A DNA stretch of 64,000 nucleotides from Littorina saxatilis (taxonomy: Eukaryota > Mollusca > Gastropoda > Littorinimorpha > Littorinidae). The stretch spans positions 29,190,214 through 29,254,213 of the forward strand of contig NC_090255.1 in NCBI RefSeq assembly GCF_037325665.1. The letters are read 5' to 3'. A model generated the notes under the pieces. That model saw only the letters and a list, made by a program, of their open reading frames with translations, made no database searches and had not been told where the DNA came from. Shown one piece after another: positions 10,201 through 21,068 of this stretch. The position numbers and the translations under genes are program-made. Position 1 is the first letter of the stretch. Each line of letters opens with the position of its first letter.

Positions 10201-12158
10201 CTGGCGTCTGGCATTATAGGGTTAGTGCTAGGACCGGTTGGTCCGGTGTCAGAATAATGTGACTGGGTGAGACATGAAGCCTGTGCTGCGACTTCTGTCT
10301 TGTGTGTGTCGCACGTTATATGTCAAAGCAGCACCGCCCTGATATGGCCCTTCGTGGTCGGCTGGGCGTTAAGCAAACAAACAAACAAACAAACAAACAA
10401 ACAGTCTGCTAATAAATGTATTTGTGAAAAAAATACCCATTCTGCAGAGCGAGCAGGCAGGCCCTTCATTGTTGGTGTGTGTCCAAGAGAAGAGATGGTC
10501 TTTTCCCATGTCCAACTCTAGCCAGATCTGAGACAAACAACAACACCACCACCACCACCACCACCACCAACAACAACACCACCACCACCAACAACAACAA
10601 CAACACCACCACCGCCACCACCACCGCCAACAACAACAACAACACCAACACCAACACCAACACCACCACCAATAACAACAACAGCAACAAGTACAGTAGC
10701 TGCAAGTGTTGTCAACACAAGTGTAAGAAGAAGAGGAACAGAGAAAACCCTACCTTGAAATCTGTACTTTCTTTGATAGACTGACAGCAGACGATTCTTT
10801 GATCATACCCCTGGGTTCTTGACGTCTGTTCCATTCATCCATATGAAGAGCAGTCTCCATGTCATCAACGTCGTTCTCAAAGCTGACATTGCTGTGTCCC
10901 CGTCTTGACAAAGTCTCCAACATCATGTCCTTATTCTGACCATGTTCGTTGTATGGAACCTCCTTTCTTTCCTGTTCACTTCTTCTTTCGGTGACCATTC
11001 CGTTCTGTCTTGTGTGACTTGCACTACCGTTTTCCGCTTGTCTTCGTGTTTCGTTTTTATCGTCATGGAAATGTTCTTCTGAGATGTCCCCCTCATCCAC
11101 GACGTTTCCTACATCTGATGTTTCCTCGTTTTCATCAGGCTCGATGTTCTTTTCCTTCTTCGGTTTCTTACATGTTGCTTGAATGAAGACATTGTCCAGT
11201 TCATATGGCTCTATTTCCATCATGTTTGCTGTATCAGGGATACTTTCATTACTGATTAAATTCCTGGCCTTCCCGTTTATGTCACCACAGATGCTCTTCT
11301 TTACAGTGGCGTTTTGTGTGTCTGAGATACTATCACCCCTGTCTGACTTCATTACAGTCCCTGTCCTTTCATTGCCGATGTTTTCCGTGCTCTCTAATTT
11401 CATGGTGTCATTTTTCTCCTCGTTGCAGATGCTTTTCTTACTTTCCGATTTCACAAGAGTATGTTCCCCTTTAGCATGCATGCTCGTCTCACTCCAAGAC
11501 TCTTTGCCTTTTCGCATTTCTCGAACTGGTACCGCTTCGACATCTACTTCAAGATCGTCTTCTCCAGGGGCTGGGTCTCTGCTAGCCTCGAACACCTTCA
11601 GCACAACGCCGAAGAGGACAGAGTTCAAGGAAACACCAGCCAGGATGAGGAACATGCCCTTCAAGGTGAATTCATCCACCAGCCAGCGCAGCATGTAAGG
11701 GAATACGGTCATACCCACCCCGCCGCTCATGGAAACCATGGGGAGCACCACCTTGCTGTTCTCCTGGAAACTCGTCCCTGCGATCACTGCCGCTGAGAGG
11801 TAGCAGCAGGATACGCCTAGCCCTGAAGAAGAAAACATGACCAAGTCGCGTAAAGCGATATACAGTGGAAACATTTAGTCAATCTGCCGGCATCAAACTT
11901 ACAGATGAACATCAAAAACCAGCCATCGCGGAGACTACATTTAGATAGTCACGGCTAACCATACCCGAAGACCGAGAAGGGTCACGAAGTATGCGAACAT
12001 AGTATATACTTAAGGAAACATAACACATCTATTCTTTTTCTTTTTTAATTCAGAAGACGAGAAATACAATGCAAACATTTGTCTGATAAGTAAAAATTCA
12101 ATTTTAATGACAACTTTAATGAGCGAACTAATTAACTTTTTTTGTAGTTTCTGAGCAG

Positions 12159-12219
<61 letters not shown>

Positions 12220-15200
12220 ACACGCACATACACGCACAGACACAGACACACAGACACAGACAGACACACAAACACATGCACACACAAACACATGCACATA
12301 CACATACACACGCGTACACGTACACATACATCACCAACCTCGTCTCGATACCCCGTCTATGTTTAACATTTAGTCAAAACTTGACTGTACAAGGAACAGT
12401 AGTCTGCTAATACAGTCTACGCGCGTCGCTTCTTTTTATATTTAGTCAAGTTTTGACTAAATATTTTAACATCGAGGGGGAATCGAAACGAGGGTCGTGG
12501 TGTATGTGCGTGTGTGCGTGCGTGTGTGTGTGCGTGCGTGTGTGCGTGTGTGTGTGTGTGTGTAGAGCGATTCAGACTAAACTACTGGACCGATCTTTAT
12601 GAAATTTGACATGAGAGTTCCTGGGTATGAAATCCCCGAATATTTTTTTCATTTTTTTGATAAATGTCTTTGATGACGTCATATCCGGCTTTTCGTGAAA
12701 GTTGAGGCGGCACTGTCACGCCCTCATTTTTCAACCAAATTGGTTGAAATTTTGGTCAAGTAATCTTCGACGAAGCCCGGACTTCGGTATTGCATTTCAG
12801 CTTGGTGGCTTAAAAATTAATTAATGACTTTGGTCATTAAAAATCTGAAAATTGTAAAAAAAAATAAAAAATTTATAAAACGATCCAAATTTACGTTTAT
12901 CTTATTCTCCATCATTTGCTGATTCCAAAAACATATAAATATGTTATATTCGGATTAAAAACAAGCTCTGAAAATTAAATATATAAAAATTATTATCAAA
13001 TTTTTTTTTCGAAATCAATTTAAAAACACTTTCATCTTATTCCTTGTCGGTTCCTGATTCCAAAAATATATAGATATGATATGTTTGGATTAAAAACACG
13101 CTCAGAAAGTTAAAACGAAGAGAGGTACAGAAAAGCGTGCTATCCTTCTCAGCGCAACGAATACCCCGCTCTTCTTGTCAATTCCACGGGCACTGCCTTT
13201 GCCACGGGCGGTGGAGTGACGATGCTACGAGTATACGGTCTTGCTGCGTTGCGTTGCGTTCAGTTTCATTCTGTGAGTTCGACAGCTACTTGACTAAATA
13301 TTGTATTTTCGCCTTACGCGACTTGTTTACATTTAGTCAAGTTTTGACTAAATGTTTTAACGTAGAGGGGGGAATCGAGACGAGGGTCGTGGTGTATGTG
13401 CGTGTGTGTGTCTGTGTGTGTGTGTGTGTGTGTAGAGCGATTCAGACTAAACTACTGGACCGATCTTTATGAAATTTGACATGAGAGTTCCTGGGTATGA
13501 TATCCCCATACGTTTTTTTCATTTTTTTGATAAATGTCTTTGATGACGTCATATCCGCCTTTTTGTAAAAGTTGAGGCGGCACTGTCACACCCTCATTTT
13601 TGAATCAAATTGGTTGAAATTTTGGTCAAGTAATCTTCGACAAAGCCCGGACTTTGGTATTGCATTTCAGCGTGGTGGTTTAAAAATTAATTAATGACTT
13701 TGGTCATTAAAAATCTGAAAATTGTAAAAAAAAATTGTTTTTTATCAAACGATCCAAATTTACGTTTATCTTATTCTCCATCATTTGCTGATTCCAAAAA
13801 CATATGAATATGTTATGTTTGGATTAAAAACAAGCTCTGAAAATTAAATATATAAAAATTATTATCAAATTTTTTTTTCGAAATCAATTTAAAAACACTT
13901 TCATCTTATTCCTTGTCGGTTCCTGATTCCAAAAATATATAGATATGATATGTTTGGATTAAAAACACGCTCAGAAAGTTAAAACGAAGAGAGGTACAGA
14001 AAAGCGTGCTATCCTTCTCAGCGCAACGAATACCCCGCTCTTCTTGTCAATTCCACGGGCACTGCCTTTGCCACGGGCGGTGGAGTGACGATGCTACGAC
14101 TATACGGTCTTGCTGCGTTGCGTTGCGTTCAGTTTCATTCTGTGAGTTCGACAGCTACTTGACTAAATATTGTATTTTCGCCTTACGCGACTTGTTTACA
14201 TTTAGTCAAGTTTTGACTAAATGTTTTAACGTAGAGGGGGGAATCGAGACGAGGGTCGTGGTGTATGTGCGTGCGTGTATGTGTGTGTGTGTGTGTGTAG
14301 AGCGATTCAGACTAAACTACTGGACCGATCTTTATGAAATTTGACATGAGAGTTCCTGGGTATGATATCCCCATACGTTTTTTTCATTTTTTTGATAAAT
14401 GTCTTTGATGACGTCATATCCGCCTTTTCGTGAAAGTTGAGGCGGCACTGTCACGCCCTCATTTTTCAACTAAATTGGTTGAAATTTTGGTCAAGTAATC
14501 TTCGACAAAGCCCGGACTTTGGTATTGCATTTCAGCGTGGTGGCTTAAAAATTAATTAATGACTTTGGTCATTAAAAATCTGAAAATTGTAAAAAAAAAA
14601 TTGTTTTTTATAAAACGATCCAAATGTACGTTCATCTTATTCTCCATCATTTGCTGATTCCAAAAACATATAAATATGTTATATTTGGATTAAAAACAAG
14701 CTCTGAAAATTAAATATATAAATATTATTATCAAAATTAAGTTTTCCAAATCAAATTAAAAACTATTTCATCTTATTCCTTGTTGGTTCCTGATTCCAAA
14801 ATCATATAGATATGATATGTTTGGATTAAAAACACGCTCAGGAAGTTAAAACAAAGAGAGGTACAGAAAAGCGTGCTATCGTTCTCAGCGCAACTACTAC
14901 CCCGCTCTTCTTGTCAATTTTACTGCCTTTGCCGTGAGCGGTGGACTGACGATGCTACGAGTATACGGTCTTCCTTCGTTGCATTGCGTTCAGTTTCATT
15001 CTGTGAGTTCGACAGCTACTTGACTATATAGGTCCCTGACTAAATGTTGTATTTTCGCCTCACGCGACTTGTTTTATCTGTTATTGTCACACACTTGTCG
15101 TTATTGTTATTGTTCGAATTATCTGTATATTTACGCTGAATGACGCTACTTGTAATCACAGCCTTGCATTCTAGAGAGAGAAAAAAAAGGCAGTTTTTGA

Positions 15201-15734
15201 AATGCAGATCTGGAAATAAATGAAAGGATCAGATATCAGATATCTTGGACACGACTAGGTAAAGGTTGCTAAGAATATGTAATTTTTATTCGCAACGCAA
15301 TGGCTTTGAAATAGCCGTTGATAACAACGCAGTTGCCTTCAAAATACTCACGAGGTAGGTGTGGGGAGTCAGACTGTTTTTAATTGAAACCTTGACAGTA
15401 ATGCTGAGTGACATCAACGATGCATTGATAGTCGCAGCCTACTCTGGTAAGCGTATGTGTAACCATGATGTTAACTAACACAAACTGCAAGACAAACTGA
15501 CAAACGGAACAGGACAATGGAGGATCAAATAAACAGACAAAGAAACTACCATAATTATTCCCGTTGAGACTGAAAGTGCACGGGGGCAACAGATGAAAGC
15601 GATTGTGGGGTTGATGATAGTGTGCGTCTACAATGATGATGATGATGATGATTCTTTCTTTATTTGGTGTTTAACGTCGTTTTCAACCACGAAGGTTATA
15701 TCGCGACGAATGATGATGATGATGAGGATGATGA

Positions 15735-15768
<34 letters not shown>

Positions 15769-15827
15769 CGACGACGACAATGATGATGACGTTGACGATG
15801 ACGGTGATGCTGCTGCTGCTGCTGCTT

Positions 15828-15870
<43 letters not shown>

Positions 15871-15871
15871 A

Positions 15872-15953
<82 letters not shown>

Positions 15954-18900
15954 ATGGTGATGATGATGAAGATGATGATGATGATGATGATGACGACGAC
16001 GATTGTGACGATGACCATGATGATGACAACGACGACAACGAGTATTATAATGCTGGTGACAATGGCATCATTGACGCTGCTGCTGATGGAAATGATGACG
16101 ACGACGACCATGACGATGACAACGAAGATGATGATGGCAATGAAGTGGTAACATTAGCAATTGCAGGCAGATTACCTGTGATGGCACCGAAGCAGACGAT
16201 GACGACGTAGATGTTGGGGGCGAGGCTGCTTCCAATACATCCAACACAGCACAGCAAGCTGCCAGCCACCATAGTTGTCGCCCCTCCCACGTGACCAATC
16301 ACGGGACCCGTGATAATTCCTGTCCAAAATAGATACAAAACTCTAGAATTTAAAACAATGAATAGATTATTCCTTTCATTATACAATAAGTATATAAACA
16401 GGTTAACCAAACATCTAAATGTGTAAACAGAAAATGTACAACAAAAACCTAGAAAGGCTAGTTTATGAAACGTTTGGCTTTAGACGAAGCGAAAAAAAAA
16501 GGCTTCGAAGAAAATAAGCACACGTACCTGCTCCGAACCCCATGCCAGACGCCAGAGACAGAACTATAGCTGCGAGCGGTCGTGTCGTCTGGTACGACTC
16601 CACGACATCGAGATACACTGACCCCATGCCGAAGGCCGTTCCCATGGATGTGAAGGTTGCTAGGCAACATGCCAGAAACACAAGAAAGTGATGAACCTTT
16701 CTTGTGAACGTCGCTCCATTCCTCGGGCGTTTTTGAGTTTGAACTGAGGTCTGGCTGAAAGAATAATGATGGTCAAGGTCACAGAGGTTATAATACGAAA
16801 GCCAAGTTCGTTGTGGTTATATGGAGTGAAACTGTTGTCAGTTTGGTAATTCTGTATACTGTTTCCTGTTTTTAATAGACGATCGATGTTCAGGAATAAC
16901 TCTGTCAGGATCTTCAGTGGTATGGTAGAGTAACAGCCCCTTTTGCGGGGTCAAGCAGTTCATAACCAGGCGAAGCAAATACCACGCTTCTGATTGGCTT
17001 AAACCTGCGACTGACTGGGACCCAAAAAACTAACTCTGATGTGTGTGTTGTGAAGCAAATACCACGCTTCTGATCGGCTTAAACCTGCGACTGACTGGGA
17101 CCCAAAACACTAACTCTGATGTGTGTGTTGTAAAGCAAATACCACGCTTCTGATCGGCTTAAACCTGCGACTGACTGGGACCCAAAAAACTAACTCTGAT
17201 GTGTGTGTTGTGAAGCAAATAGCACGCTTCTGGTCGGCTTAAACCTGCGACTGACTGGGAATCAAAAAACTAACTCTGATGTGTGTGTTGTGAAGCAAAT
17301 AGCACGCTTCTGATCGGCTTAAACCTGCGACTTTTGTTTGTTTGTTTGTTTGCTTAACGCCCAGCCGACCACGAAGGGCCATATCAGGGCGGTGCTGCTT
17401 TGACATATAACGTGCGCCACACACAAGACACAAGTCGCAGCACAGGCTTCATGTCTCACCCAGTCACATTATTCTGACACCGGACCAACCAGTCCTAGCA
17501 CTAACTCCATAATGCCAGACGCCAGGCGGAGCAGCCACTAGATTGCCAATTTTAAAGTCTTAGGTACGACCCGGCAGGGGTTCGAACCCACGACCTCCCG
17601 ATCACGGGACGGACGCCTTACCACTAGGCCACCGTGCCGCTAACCTGCGACTGACTGGGACCCAAAAAACTAACTCTGATGTGTGTGTTGTGCAGCAAGT
17701 GCTCAATATGCTGCCCCTTTCTTTCGAAAATCAGCGTTCACGAGTTCTTCGGAGTTCACGATTTGTTGCGGCAATGATCGGTGGCCCGTAAAGATTGTTC
17801 ACAACGTGTTTGGCTTGAGGTCACGTGGGTTTGGCTTGACGTCACGTGGGTTTTTGCTTGAGGTCACGTGAGTTTATGAAAACACACATGCTTAGCGAAC
17901 ACTTCGAGTGATCAGTAATCCATCGGCGGCAAAAACTGGCTCCGATGTGCATATTTTCGAAAGAAAAGGATATAATAACTTAGCCCATGCTGCATAACAT
18001 ACACATCAGAGTTAGTTCTTCGTCCCGATGGCAGGATGAAGCAGATCGGAAGCGTGGTACTTGTTTCGTCTCGTTTTGAAAAAATGTTCAAGTAAAAAGG
18101 GCTCTTACTCTACCACACCGCTTACAAATCTGGGCAGAGTTGTTTCCGAAAACGTGTATTGTCATTCTTTCTGTATGCAGTTTTCCACTTTGCATAACAT
18201 TTGCCTGGTCTTGTTGATATTTTGTTTTTGTAAAACTAATTCTTAATGTCATTGCTTATATTATTGAGTCAATGACAAAACTAACAAGTCGCGTAAGGCG
18301 AAAATACAATATTTAGTCAAGTAGCTGTCGAACTCACAGAACGCAATGCCATTTTTCAGCAAGACCGTATACTCGTAGCATCGTCAGTCCACCGCTCATG
18401 GAAATTGACAAGAAGAGCGGGGTAGTAGTTGCGCTAAGAAGGATAGCACGCTTTTCTGTACCTCTCTTTGTTTTAACTTTCTGAGCGTGTTTTTAATCCA
18501 AACATATCATATCTATATGTTTTTGGAATCAGGAACCGACAAGGAATAAGATGAAAGTGTTTTTAAATTGATTTGGACAATTTAATTTTGATAATAATTT
18601 TTATATATTTAATTTTCAGAGCTTGTTTTTAATCGGAATATAACATATTTATATGTTTTTGGAATCAGCAAATGATGGAAAATAAGATAAACGTAAATTT
18701 GGATCGTTTTATAAATTTTTATTTTTTTTTACAATTTTCCGATTTTTAATGACCAAAGTCATTAATTAATTTTTAAGCCACCAAGCTGAAATGCAATACC
18801 GAAGTCCGGGCTTCGTCGAAGATTACTTGACCAAAATTTCAACCAATTTGGTTGAAAAATGAGGGCGTGACAGTGCCGCCTCAACTTTCACGAAAAGCCG

Positions 18901-19503
18901 GATATGACGTCATCAAAGACATTTATCAAAAAAATGAAAAAAACATTCGGGGATTTCATACCCAGGAACTCTCATGTCAAATTTCATAAAGATCAGTCCA
19001 GTAGTTTAGTCTGAATCGCTCTACACACACACACACAGACACACACACACACGCACATACACCACGACCCTCGTTTCGATTCCCCCTCGATGTTAAAATA
19101 TTTAGTCAAAACTTGACTAAATATAAAAATATAACGAAACAATGTAACATCACAGAAGACTACCAAGACTCATGTGCACATGTACACGGACGATCTTTTT
19201 AAAATAAAATCAAACACTCTGAAATTATTTTTTTTTTCCGAGAAAGCAGCGCTGATTGGTGATGGACATACATGTTTTTGCACACGTTCATATGACCAAT
19301 AAGTATTATTTGTTGGAAAAATCTGGGTAGACATACCTTAATTTCTCCTCAGTAACTGTCACGTGTTTTTCTCTTCTGGCGAATTCTTCCTGCAAGTTTC
19401 CATTGGCAACTAAAGCGTCCGTTGGAACACTAGGTTGATGATTTGAACAAGGTCGGACACCCTCCTCTCTTAATCTTGTATCTTCTGTGTAAGGACCTTC
19501 CAT
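7053..19503 (-). CDS. Monocarboxylate-transporter-like MFS protein (SLC16 family), six exons, 3' end outside the window
   Basis: Coding exons on the minus strand are 19337-19503, 16528-16754, 16176-16319, 10754-11822, 9603-9790 and 7053-7271. Every junction has GT-AG and phases match throughout, giving 671 codons. The protein starts with a 55-residue hydrophilic cytosolic tail, then helices 1-6 (to about residue 258), a long acidic/serine-rich loop (about 260-560) and helices 7-10. TM4-5 sequence [16 protein letters not shown] followed by [19 protein letters not shown] aligns with the second MCT signature (YFxKRRxLAxGxAxxG). The DGGWGWxV signature normally before helix 1 is not seen; the region reads [13 protein letters not shown]. 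Known members carry lactate, pyruvate, thyroid hormone or aromatic substrates across the plasma membrane, usually with protons. The substrate here cannot be told. Helices 11-12 are not found before position 1, so a last exon probably lies beyond the LINE. Confidence 0.88.
7366..7699 (+). mobile_element. tRNA-derived SINE, full-length copy 1
   Basis: The head carries an A box (TGGCCTAGTGGTAAGG) and a B box (GGTTCGAACCC). A conserved body follows, with a tail TTCGTGGTCGGCTGGGCGTT then (CAAA)n. A 13-bp target duplication AAACATCAAATAA is at 7353-7365 and 7700-7712. It is intronic, opposite in strand to the transporter gene. Confidence 0.95.
7713..9339. other. Transporter intron 5: degenerate ~200-bp duplications, no gene
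   Basis: Related blocks recur about 200 bp apart (GACATGTAGCTTAT near 8272 and GGCATGTAGCTTAT near 8479; GTGTAGGGTT near 8696 and 8895). A small hairpin, GTTAGCGCACTC/GAGTGCGCTAAC, is at about 8179-8205. Nothing coding is seen. Confidence 0.55.
9340..9485. mobile_element. Foldback element or MITE (~65-bp arms)
   Basis: Arms 9340-9402 and 9421-9485 are near-perfect inverted copies (ATCCCAGTGCACTAAGGGAT at the outer side) around an 18-bp centre. It lies about 120 bp downstream of transporter exon 5 in gene orientation. Confidence 0.85.
9603..9790 (-). CDS. Transporter exon 5 (end of loop and TM7)
   Basis: The acceptor is TATTTTCAG|TCCAGC and the donor is CTACCAG|GTGAGT. It encodes residues about 536-598: polar [10 protein letters not shown], a basic [13 protein letters not shown] patch, then [20 protein letters not shown]. 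Confidence 0.85.
10084..10401 (+). mobile_element. tRNA-derived SINE, full-length copy 2
   Basis: It has the same head, body and (CAAA)n tail as copy 1. Target duplication CAGTCTGCTAA is at 10073-10083 and 10402-10412. Intronic in the transporter gene. Confidence 0.95.
10524..10691. repeat. (CAC)n/(CAA)n compound trinucleotide array
   Basis: Alternating CAC and CAA blocks end about 60 bp from the donor of transporter exon 4. Long Thr/Asn or Val/Leu ORFs in it are translations of the array. Confidence 0.95.
10754..11822 (-). CDS. Transporter exon 4 (TM4-TM6 and the large central loop)
   Basis: The acceptor is TTCTTCAG|GGCTAG and the donor is TTCAAG|GTAGGG. At 1069 bp it is unusually long for this gene. 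It encodes residues about 179-535. After [15 protein letters not shown] the chain is hydrophilic, rich in Glu, Asp, Lys, Asn and Ser, with repeated KS/ES motifs, consistent with a disordered cytosolic loop between the two six-helix halves. Confidence 0.9.
12160..12330. repeat. (CA)n microsatellite
   Basis: A long perfect CA run followed by CA mixed with CAGACA and ACATG steps, in transporter intron 3. Confidence 0.95.
12433..13327 (+). mobile_element. HINE-like repeat, tandem copy 1
   Basis: It begins with the palindrome ATTTAGTCAAG/TTTTGACTAAAT. A GGGAATCGAAACGAGGGTCG block, a TG tract and the conserved AGAGCGATTCAGACTAAACT block follow. It ends CTTGACTAAATATTG...CGCGACTTG. No ORF. Confidence 0.93.
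13328..14196 (+). mobile_element. HINE-like repeat, tandem copy 2
   Basis: It follows copy 1 directly, sharing the junction CGCGACTTG-TTTACATTTAG. The 3' half is nearly identical to copy 1. The TG tract is shorter. Confidence 0.93.
14197..15072 (+). mobile_element. HINE-like repeat, tandem copy 3
   Basis: It follows copy 2 head to tail. The 5' half is very close to copy 2 and the 3' third is more diverged. Confidence 0.92.
15073..15632. other. Intron sequence, nothing recognised
   Basis: AT-rich unique-looking sequence of transporter intron 3. A short minus-strand ORF at 15380-15589 has no recognisable features. Confidence 0.4.
15633..16140. repeat. Compound trinucleotide array (GAT)n-(GCT)n-(GAT)n
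   Basis: GAT/GAC repeats surround about 170 bp of GCT/TGC repeats, together about 500 bp. The array ends about 35 bp from the exon 3 donor. Poly-Asp, poly-Ala, poly-Ser and poly-Leu ORFs here are translations of the array. Confidence 0.97.
15652..15710 (-). mobile_element. Severely truncated LINE-tail insertion in the GAT array
   Basis: On the minus strand it reads CGCGATATAACCTTCGTGGTTG...ACACCAAATAAAGAAAGAA, the same 3' tail as the LINE fragment at 49639-50146. GAT repeats lie on both sides, consistent with insertion into the array. Confidence 0.8.
16176..16319 (-). CDS. Transporter exon 3 (end of TM2 to TM4)
   Basis: The acceptor is TTTGGACAG|GAATT and the donor is TCACAG|GTAATC. It encodes [20 protein letters not shown] and onward to VIVCFGAIT. 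The donor lies about 35 bp from a 500-bp trinucleotide array. Confidence 0.87.
16528..16754 (-). CDS. Transporter exon 2 (TM1-TM2)
   Basis: The acceptor is TTCTTTCAG|CCAG and the donor is GCAG|GTACGT. It encodes residues about 56-131, with helix [20 protein letters not shown] and a second helix beginning at [15 protein letters not shown]. Confidence 0.85.
16972..17695. repeat. 80-bp tandem repeat, five units, split by a SINE
   Basis: Units start at 16972, 17052, 17132, 17212 and 17292, an exact 80-bp period. Each reads GAAGCAAATACCACGCTTCT...CTGATGTGTGTGTTGT. The fifth unit is interrupted at 17332 and resumes at 17642. Confidence 0.95.
17333..17641 (-). mobile_element. tRNA-derived SINE, copy 3, inside the 80-bp repeat
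   Basis: This is a reverse-oriented full-length SINE, with the (TTTG)n tail first and the tRNA-like head at the right. Target duplication AACCTGCGACT is at 17322-17332 and 17642-17652. It therefore inserted after the satellite had expanded. Confidence 0.95.
18283..19129 (-). mobile_element. HINE-like repeat, copy 4 (also an uninterrupted reference site)
   Basis: It reads AACAAGTCGCGTAAGGCG... to ...AAAACTTGACTAAATAT. The stretch GCACGCTTTTCTGTACC near 18447-18463 is uninterrupted here but split by another copy at 54963-56332. Confidence 0.93.
19337..19503 (-). CDS. Transporter exon 1 (start codon, cytosolic N-terminus)
   Basis: The ATG is at 19503-19501 with G at -3 and G at +4. It encodes [20 protein letters not shown] and 35 more hydrophilic residues, then the donor AAG|GTATGT. 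It leaves two bases (AG) that are completed by the first base of exon 2. A possible acceptor (TTTTGGTAG) lies five bases upstream of the ATG, so a non-coding 5' exon may exist. Confidence 0.75.
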
Positions 19504-19771
19504 TGCAACTACCAAAACAAAGTTTGCTTGCACAATACGATGCGTATACTGTAAGGTCGACGATTGTCTTGTAAGCTTAAAGGTATATAAGTATACTTCG
19601 CGCATCATCCATTTAATTACTATCGTATAAACCAAGTCATGTCCAATATATAGGCAATTTAGACCTGACGGACAATAAGCCCATTAACTTTTCCATCCAT
19701 TTAAAGGGGTGTTCGCAAGTTGTACATTCGAGCTATTGGATGCATGGTGACGGAGCAAATACGAATTCAAA

Positions 19772-19792
19772 TATAATTGTGTGTGCTGTGTG

Positions 19793-19870
<78 letters not shown>

Positions 19871-19874
19871 TGTC

Positions 19875-19913
<39 letters not shown>

Positions 19914-19943
19914 CTGTGTGTCTGTGTGTGTGTCTGTGTGTGT
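19772..19943. repeat. (TG)n microsatellite
   Basis: A long TG run, then TG with TCTG interruptions, about 270 bp upstream of the transporter start codon in gene orientation. Confidence 0.95.
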
Positions 19944-20225
19944 CATGGGACTTTCCCGTGTCTAAAAATTAAAAAAAACGTATGATTAATGACATTGATA
20001 GGACCAGACTTCAACTGAACTCTGTTTTGCAGATAAGTTTTAAACATTATGAACGATAAACTCACAACAAAGGGTAGTTTTCGTCTACAGAAAATAGAAA
20101 GCCTTTTACTGCTGTTGTTAAATTCTTCAAATTGCAATAAACAACATGAAAGCATTAGTTTAGATAGATCTACTTTATCTATCTTTAACTTTCCCTTTAA
20201 ATGTATTTCTTTCTTACTTTCTTTC

Positions 20226-21068
20226 TTTTTACATTTAGTCATGTGTGTGTCTGTGTGTGTGTGTGTGTGTGTGTCTGTCTGTGCGTGTGTGTGTGTGTAG
20301 AGCGATTCAGAGTAAACTACTGGACCGATCTTTATGAATTTTTTTTATGAGAGTTCCTGGGTATGATATCCCCAGACTTTTTTCTTTTTTTCGATAAATG
20401 TCTTTGACGACGTCATATCCGACATTTTGTAAAAGTTGAGACGGCACTGTCACACCCTCATTTTTCAATCAAATGGATTGAAATTTTGGCCAAGCAATCT
20501 TCGACGAAGGCCGGACTTTGATATTGCATTTCAGCTTGGAGCCTTAAAAATTAATTTTTGACTTTGGTCATTAAAAATCTGAAAATTGTAATTAAATGTT
20601 TTTTATAAAACGATCCAAAATTACGTTTATCGTATTCTTCATCCTTTTCTGATTCCAAAAACATATAAATATGTTATATTCGGATTAAAAACAAGCTCTG
20701 ACAATTAAAAATATAAAAATTATGATTAAAATTAAATTTCCGAAATCGATTTAAAAACAATTTCATCTTATTCTTTGTCCGTTCCTGATTCCAAAAACAT
20801 ATAGATATGATATGTTTGGATTAAAAACACGTTCAGAGAGTTAAAAAGAATAGAGATATAGAAAAGCGTGCTATATCCTCCTCAGCGCAATTTTATCGCT
20901 ACCGCGCTTTTCTGGATTGTTAATTTCACTGCCTTTGCCACGAGCGGTGGACAGACGATGCGACGATCGAGTGTACGGTCTTGCGGAAAAAAAGCAATGC
21001 GTTCAGTTTCATTCTGTGAGTTCGACTGAGCTTGACTAAATGTTGTATTTTCGCCTTACGTGACTTGT
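20226..21068 (+). mobile_element. HINE-like repeat, copy 5
   Basis: The 5' palindrome is reduced (ACATTTAGTCATG then TG repeats). The conserved post-microsatellite block and the 3' end (CTTGACTAAATGTTG...ACGTGACTTG) are present. Confidence 0.9.

Larger units (their letters stand above)
16923..18115. mobile_element. Non-autonomous TIR element carrying an 80-bp satellite
   Basis: The ends are inverted copies: TGGTAGAGTAA at 16923 and TTACTCTACCA at 18105-18115. Similarity continues inward (GTGGTACTT...CGGAAGC... on the right mirrors the CCACGCTTCTGATCGG unit on the left). No transposase ORF is seen. It lies in transporter intron 1, between exons 1 and 2. Confidence 0.7.

Noticed and set aside
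11183-11796. Plus-strand ORFs opposite transporter exon 4
   Set aside because: They are antisense shadows of a well-supported exon.
13137-14344. ORFs of ~110 codons beginning [13 protein letters not shown] at 13137 and 14006 (also 56143)
   Set aside because: They span the junction of adjacent copies of the non-coding HINE-like repeat and vary with its microsatellite, so they are not genes.
12433-15072. Classical TIR (cut-and-paste) transposon for the ~880-bp repeat
   Set aside because: The inverted 13-mers are subterminal on one side, one end is a self-palindrome, and the nested insertion shows no target duplication.
15593-16210. Poly-Asp/poly-Ala ORF (205 codons) and its poly-Ser and poly-Leu overlaps
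   Set aside because: The array lies inside an intron next to a well-supported splice donor. The ORFs only reflect trinucleotide repeats.
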